Shown: positions 14,713-15,507 of the stretch, in pieces
How the letters are laid out: every line of letters begins with the position of its first letter
Numbering within the stretch: the stretch's first letter is position 1
The notes under the pieces: model-generated
Database searches by the model: none
What the model was told of the DNA's origin: nothing
What the model saw: the letters and a program-made list of their open reading frames with translations, nothing else
Made by a program: the position numbers and the translations under genes
From: Muribaculaceae bacterium
Lineage (GTDB): Bacteria > Bacteroidota > Bacteroidia > Bacteroidales > Muribaculaceae
DNA length: 15,507 nucleotides
NCBI GenBank assembly: GCA_022511505.1
Contig: JAFLTK010000245.1
Coordinates: 1-15,507, forward strand
Reading direction: 5' to 3'

Positions 14713-15072
14713 CTACCAAGAGTAGGAGAGCGACACGCCCGCCAAGTCCACCCTCATGGGCGGCGTCAGCTTGGTCACCTTTATCGACCCTGCCGTGATG
14801 GCCGGAAAGCGCTCGGTGATATCGCGATGAAGGCGATAGACAACGTGCTCAAGCAACATCGACGGCGTCGACATAACATGCTTGACAACCCTCGCAAGCT
14901 CCGCATAATTGATAGTGCCCGCAAGGATGTCATTCTTCATCGCCATTTCCATCGGGTAGACCACCGAGACGGTAACCTCATAGTCGTTACCAACCCGTCG
15001 TTCTTGCTCAGTCACCCCGTGATGGGCATGAAGCCTGATTCTGTCAAGTGTTATTCTTCCGCTAAATTCCAT
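14713..15072 (-). CDS. folB: Dihydroneopterin aldolase
   Basis: 119 residues from ATG 15072, the family length; a longer in-frame start at 15111 would lie upstream of the promoter. It cleaves 7,8-dihydroneopterin to 6-hydroxymethyl-7,8-dihydropterin in folate synthesis, as a cytosolic octamer. The sequence starts ITLDRIRLHAHHGVTEQER, with catalytic Glu22. Tyr56 in INYAEL, Glu75 in LLEHVVYRL and Lys101 in IKVTKL match the active-site Glu22, Tyr54, Glu74 and Lys100 of the S. aureus enzyme. No other folate gene is in the window. It is the first gene of a likely two-gene unit with the EamA transporter. Confidence 0.93.
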   Translation of the reverse strand: MEFSGRITLDRIRLHAHHGVTEQERRVGNDYEVTVSVVYPMEMAMKNDILAGTINYAELARVVKHVMSTPSMLLEHVVYRLHRDITERFPAITAGSIKVTKLTPPMRVDLAGVSLSYSW

Positions 15073-15081
15073 AATATTCGG

Positions 15082-15111
15082 CAAAGATAATACAAAAAGT
15101 AGAAATAACAA
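15082..15111 (-). promoter_or_regulatory. Promoter of folB-EamA
   Basis: On the minus strand TTG (15111-15109) is followed after 19 bases by TATCTTTG (15089-15082), an excellent Bacteroidetes promoter. The -7 box ends only 9 bases before the folB ATG, so the leader would be only a few bases long. Confidence 0.75.
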
Positions 15112-15216
15112 CCAAAATCCCTACAAAATATACAAAATTCGCAAAAAAACGTAAAAATGCCGCAGTCGCCAACGCCGCGACGCACGGTTGTGACGCCATG
15201 CCGTGCCGCACGGTAG

Positions 15217-15236
15217 GGACGCGACATGTCGCGTCC
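15217..15236. repeat. Perfect 20-bp palindrome
   Basis: ggacgcgaca followed directly by its reverse complement tgtcgcgtcc, centred between 15226 and 15227. It resembles the REP-like palindromes scattered in intergenic DNA of many gut bacteria (recollection, not searched). Confidence 0.8.
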
Positions 15237-15250
15237 GCAGTCACCCACAC

Positions 15251-15333
15251 CATGACGCACGGTTGTCCTTTGGTTGGTGCTCGCTGAGCGTTGACATCGC
15301 AGAGCGATGTCTATGTCAATAACCCCGTACTAC
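15251..15333. repeat. Long direct repeat, copy A
   Basis: 83 bases matching 15425-15507 with five mismatches, all in the first 28 bases; the last 55 are identical. It includes a hairpin gacatcgc-aga-gcgatgtc (15293-15311) and the start of the ccccgtac hairpin repeat. Confidence 0.9.
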
Positions 15334-15356
15334 GAGCGAAGCGAGTTGTGCGGGGT
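15316..15356. repeat. Dispersed hairpin repeat, second copy
   Basis: caataaccccgtac then cgagcgaagcgag then tgtgcgggg, matching the copy between tolC and the adaptor gene (11294-11333) apart from a few substitutions and one gap. The arms ccccgtac and gtgcgggg pair over 8 bp. Confidence 0.8.
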
Positions 15357-15373
15357 AGACGCCCCCACCCGGA

Positions 15374-15392
15374 ATTGTCCCGGAGGGACAAT
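15374..15392. repeat. Hairpin attgtccc-gga-gggacaat
   Basis: Perfect 8-bp stem (15374-15381 with 15385-15392), three-base loop, followed by attt. It could act as a terminator, but no gene ends here; it belongs to the repeat array. Confidence 0.7.
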
Positions 15393-15424
15393 ATTTCACA
15401 CGTCGGCACTCTTATTTCCCGCAC

Positions 15425-15507
15425 CATGACGCGCGGCCGTCGTTTGGTTGGCGCTCGCTGAGCGTTGACATCGCAGAGCGATGTCTATGTCAATAACCCC
15501 GTACTAC
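15425..15507. repeat. Long direct repeat, copy B (cut by window end)
   Basis: Second copy of the 15251-15333 unit, offset by 174 bases, with the same internal hairpin at 15467-15485 and the first bases of a third ccccgtac element. It continues beyond the window. Confidence 0.9.

Larger units (their letters stand above)
15112..15507. other. Gene-free region of direct repeats and palindromes
   Basis: No coding frame is believable here; open frames on the minus strand are low-complexity and unlike any protein. The region runs from AT-rich folB upstream DNA into GC-rich modular repeats. Short direct repeats (acgcacggttgt at 15180-15191 and 15256-15267) are followed by a 20-bp palindrome and two copies of a longer unit 174 bp apart. 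The structure continues past the window edge. Confidence 0.7.

Noticed and set aside
15151..15507. CRISPR array
   Set aside because: Repeats are unequal in length, divergent and separated by structured DNA, with no regular spacers or cas genes.

Overview
The window reads as chromosome from a Bacteroidales bacterium, most likely a gut Muribaculaceae-type lineage. The family guess is inference. The order-level call rests on TAnnTTTG-type -7 promoter boxes with TTG about 19-20 nt upstream, near absence of Shine-Dalgarno sites, the DUF177-rpmF-fabH cluster, a Bacteroidetes-style fumarate reductase iron-sulfur subunit, and TolC/HlyD/ABC-2 exporter genes. Most genes are GC-rich. The stretch at about 550-3060 is visibly AT-rich.

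Layout. (1) 2-442: 3' end of the fumarate reductase/succinate dehydrogenase Fe-S subunit, closed by a strong terminator. (2) 443-3104: AT-rich segment with a long gene-poor stretch, two tandem lipoprotein genes of unknown function, and a strong terminator. (3) 3145-4000: a secreted SH3b-like protein with its own promoter. (4) 4031-6130: DUF177 protein, ribosomal protein L32 and FabH; the usual rpmF-fabH junction is widened to 318 bp and holds palindromes. (5) 6254-6896: a DJ-1/PfpI protein with its own promoter. (6) 12814-6951, minus strand: TolC, HlyD-type adaptor, two ABC-2 permeases and a HAD phosphatase, a tripartite exporter operon with no ATPase gene in it. (7) 13695-13105, minus: a short protein that looks like an M20 deacetylase/peptidase stripped of its metal ligands and middle domain. 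(8) 15072-13789, minus: folB (dihydroneopterin aldolase) followed by an EamA/DMT transporter. (9) 15073-15507: gene-free DNA built from direct repeats and perfect palindromes.

Three things stand out beyond ordinary genes: the apparently dead, compact M20 protein bracketed by clusters of a 9-bp motif (gataaatcg, also found after frdB); a dispersed hairpin repeat with copies between tolC and the adaptor gene and twice at the right edge, where it sits inside a larger modular hairpin array with a 174-bp period; and the exporter operon that lacks its ATPase and ends in a phosphatase gene one base after the last permease. No RNA gene, IS element, CRISPR array or replication origin was recognised.
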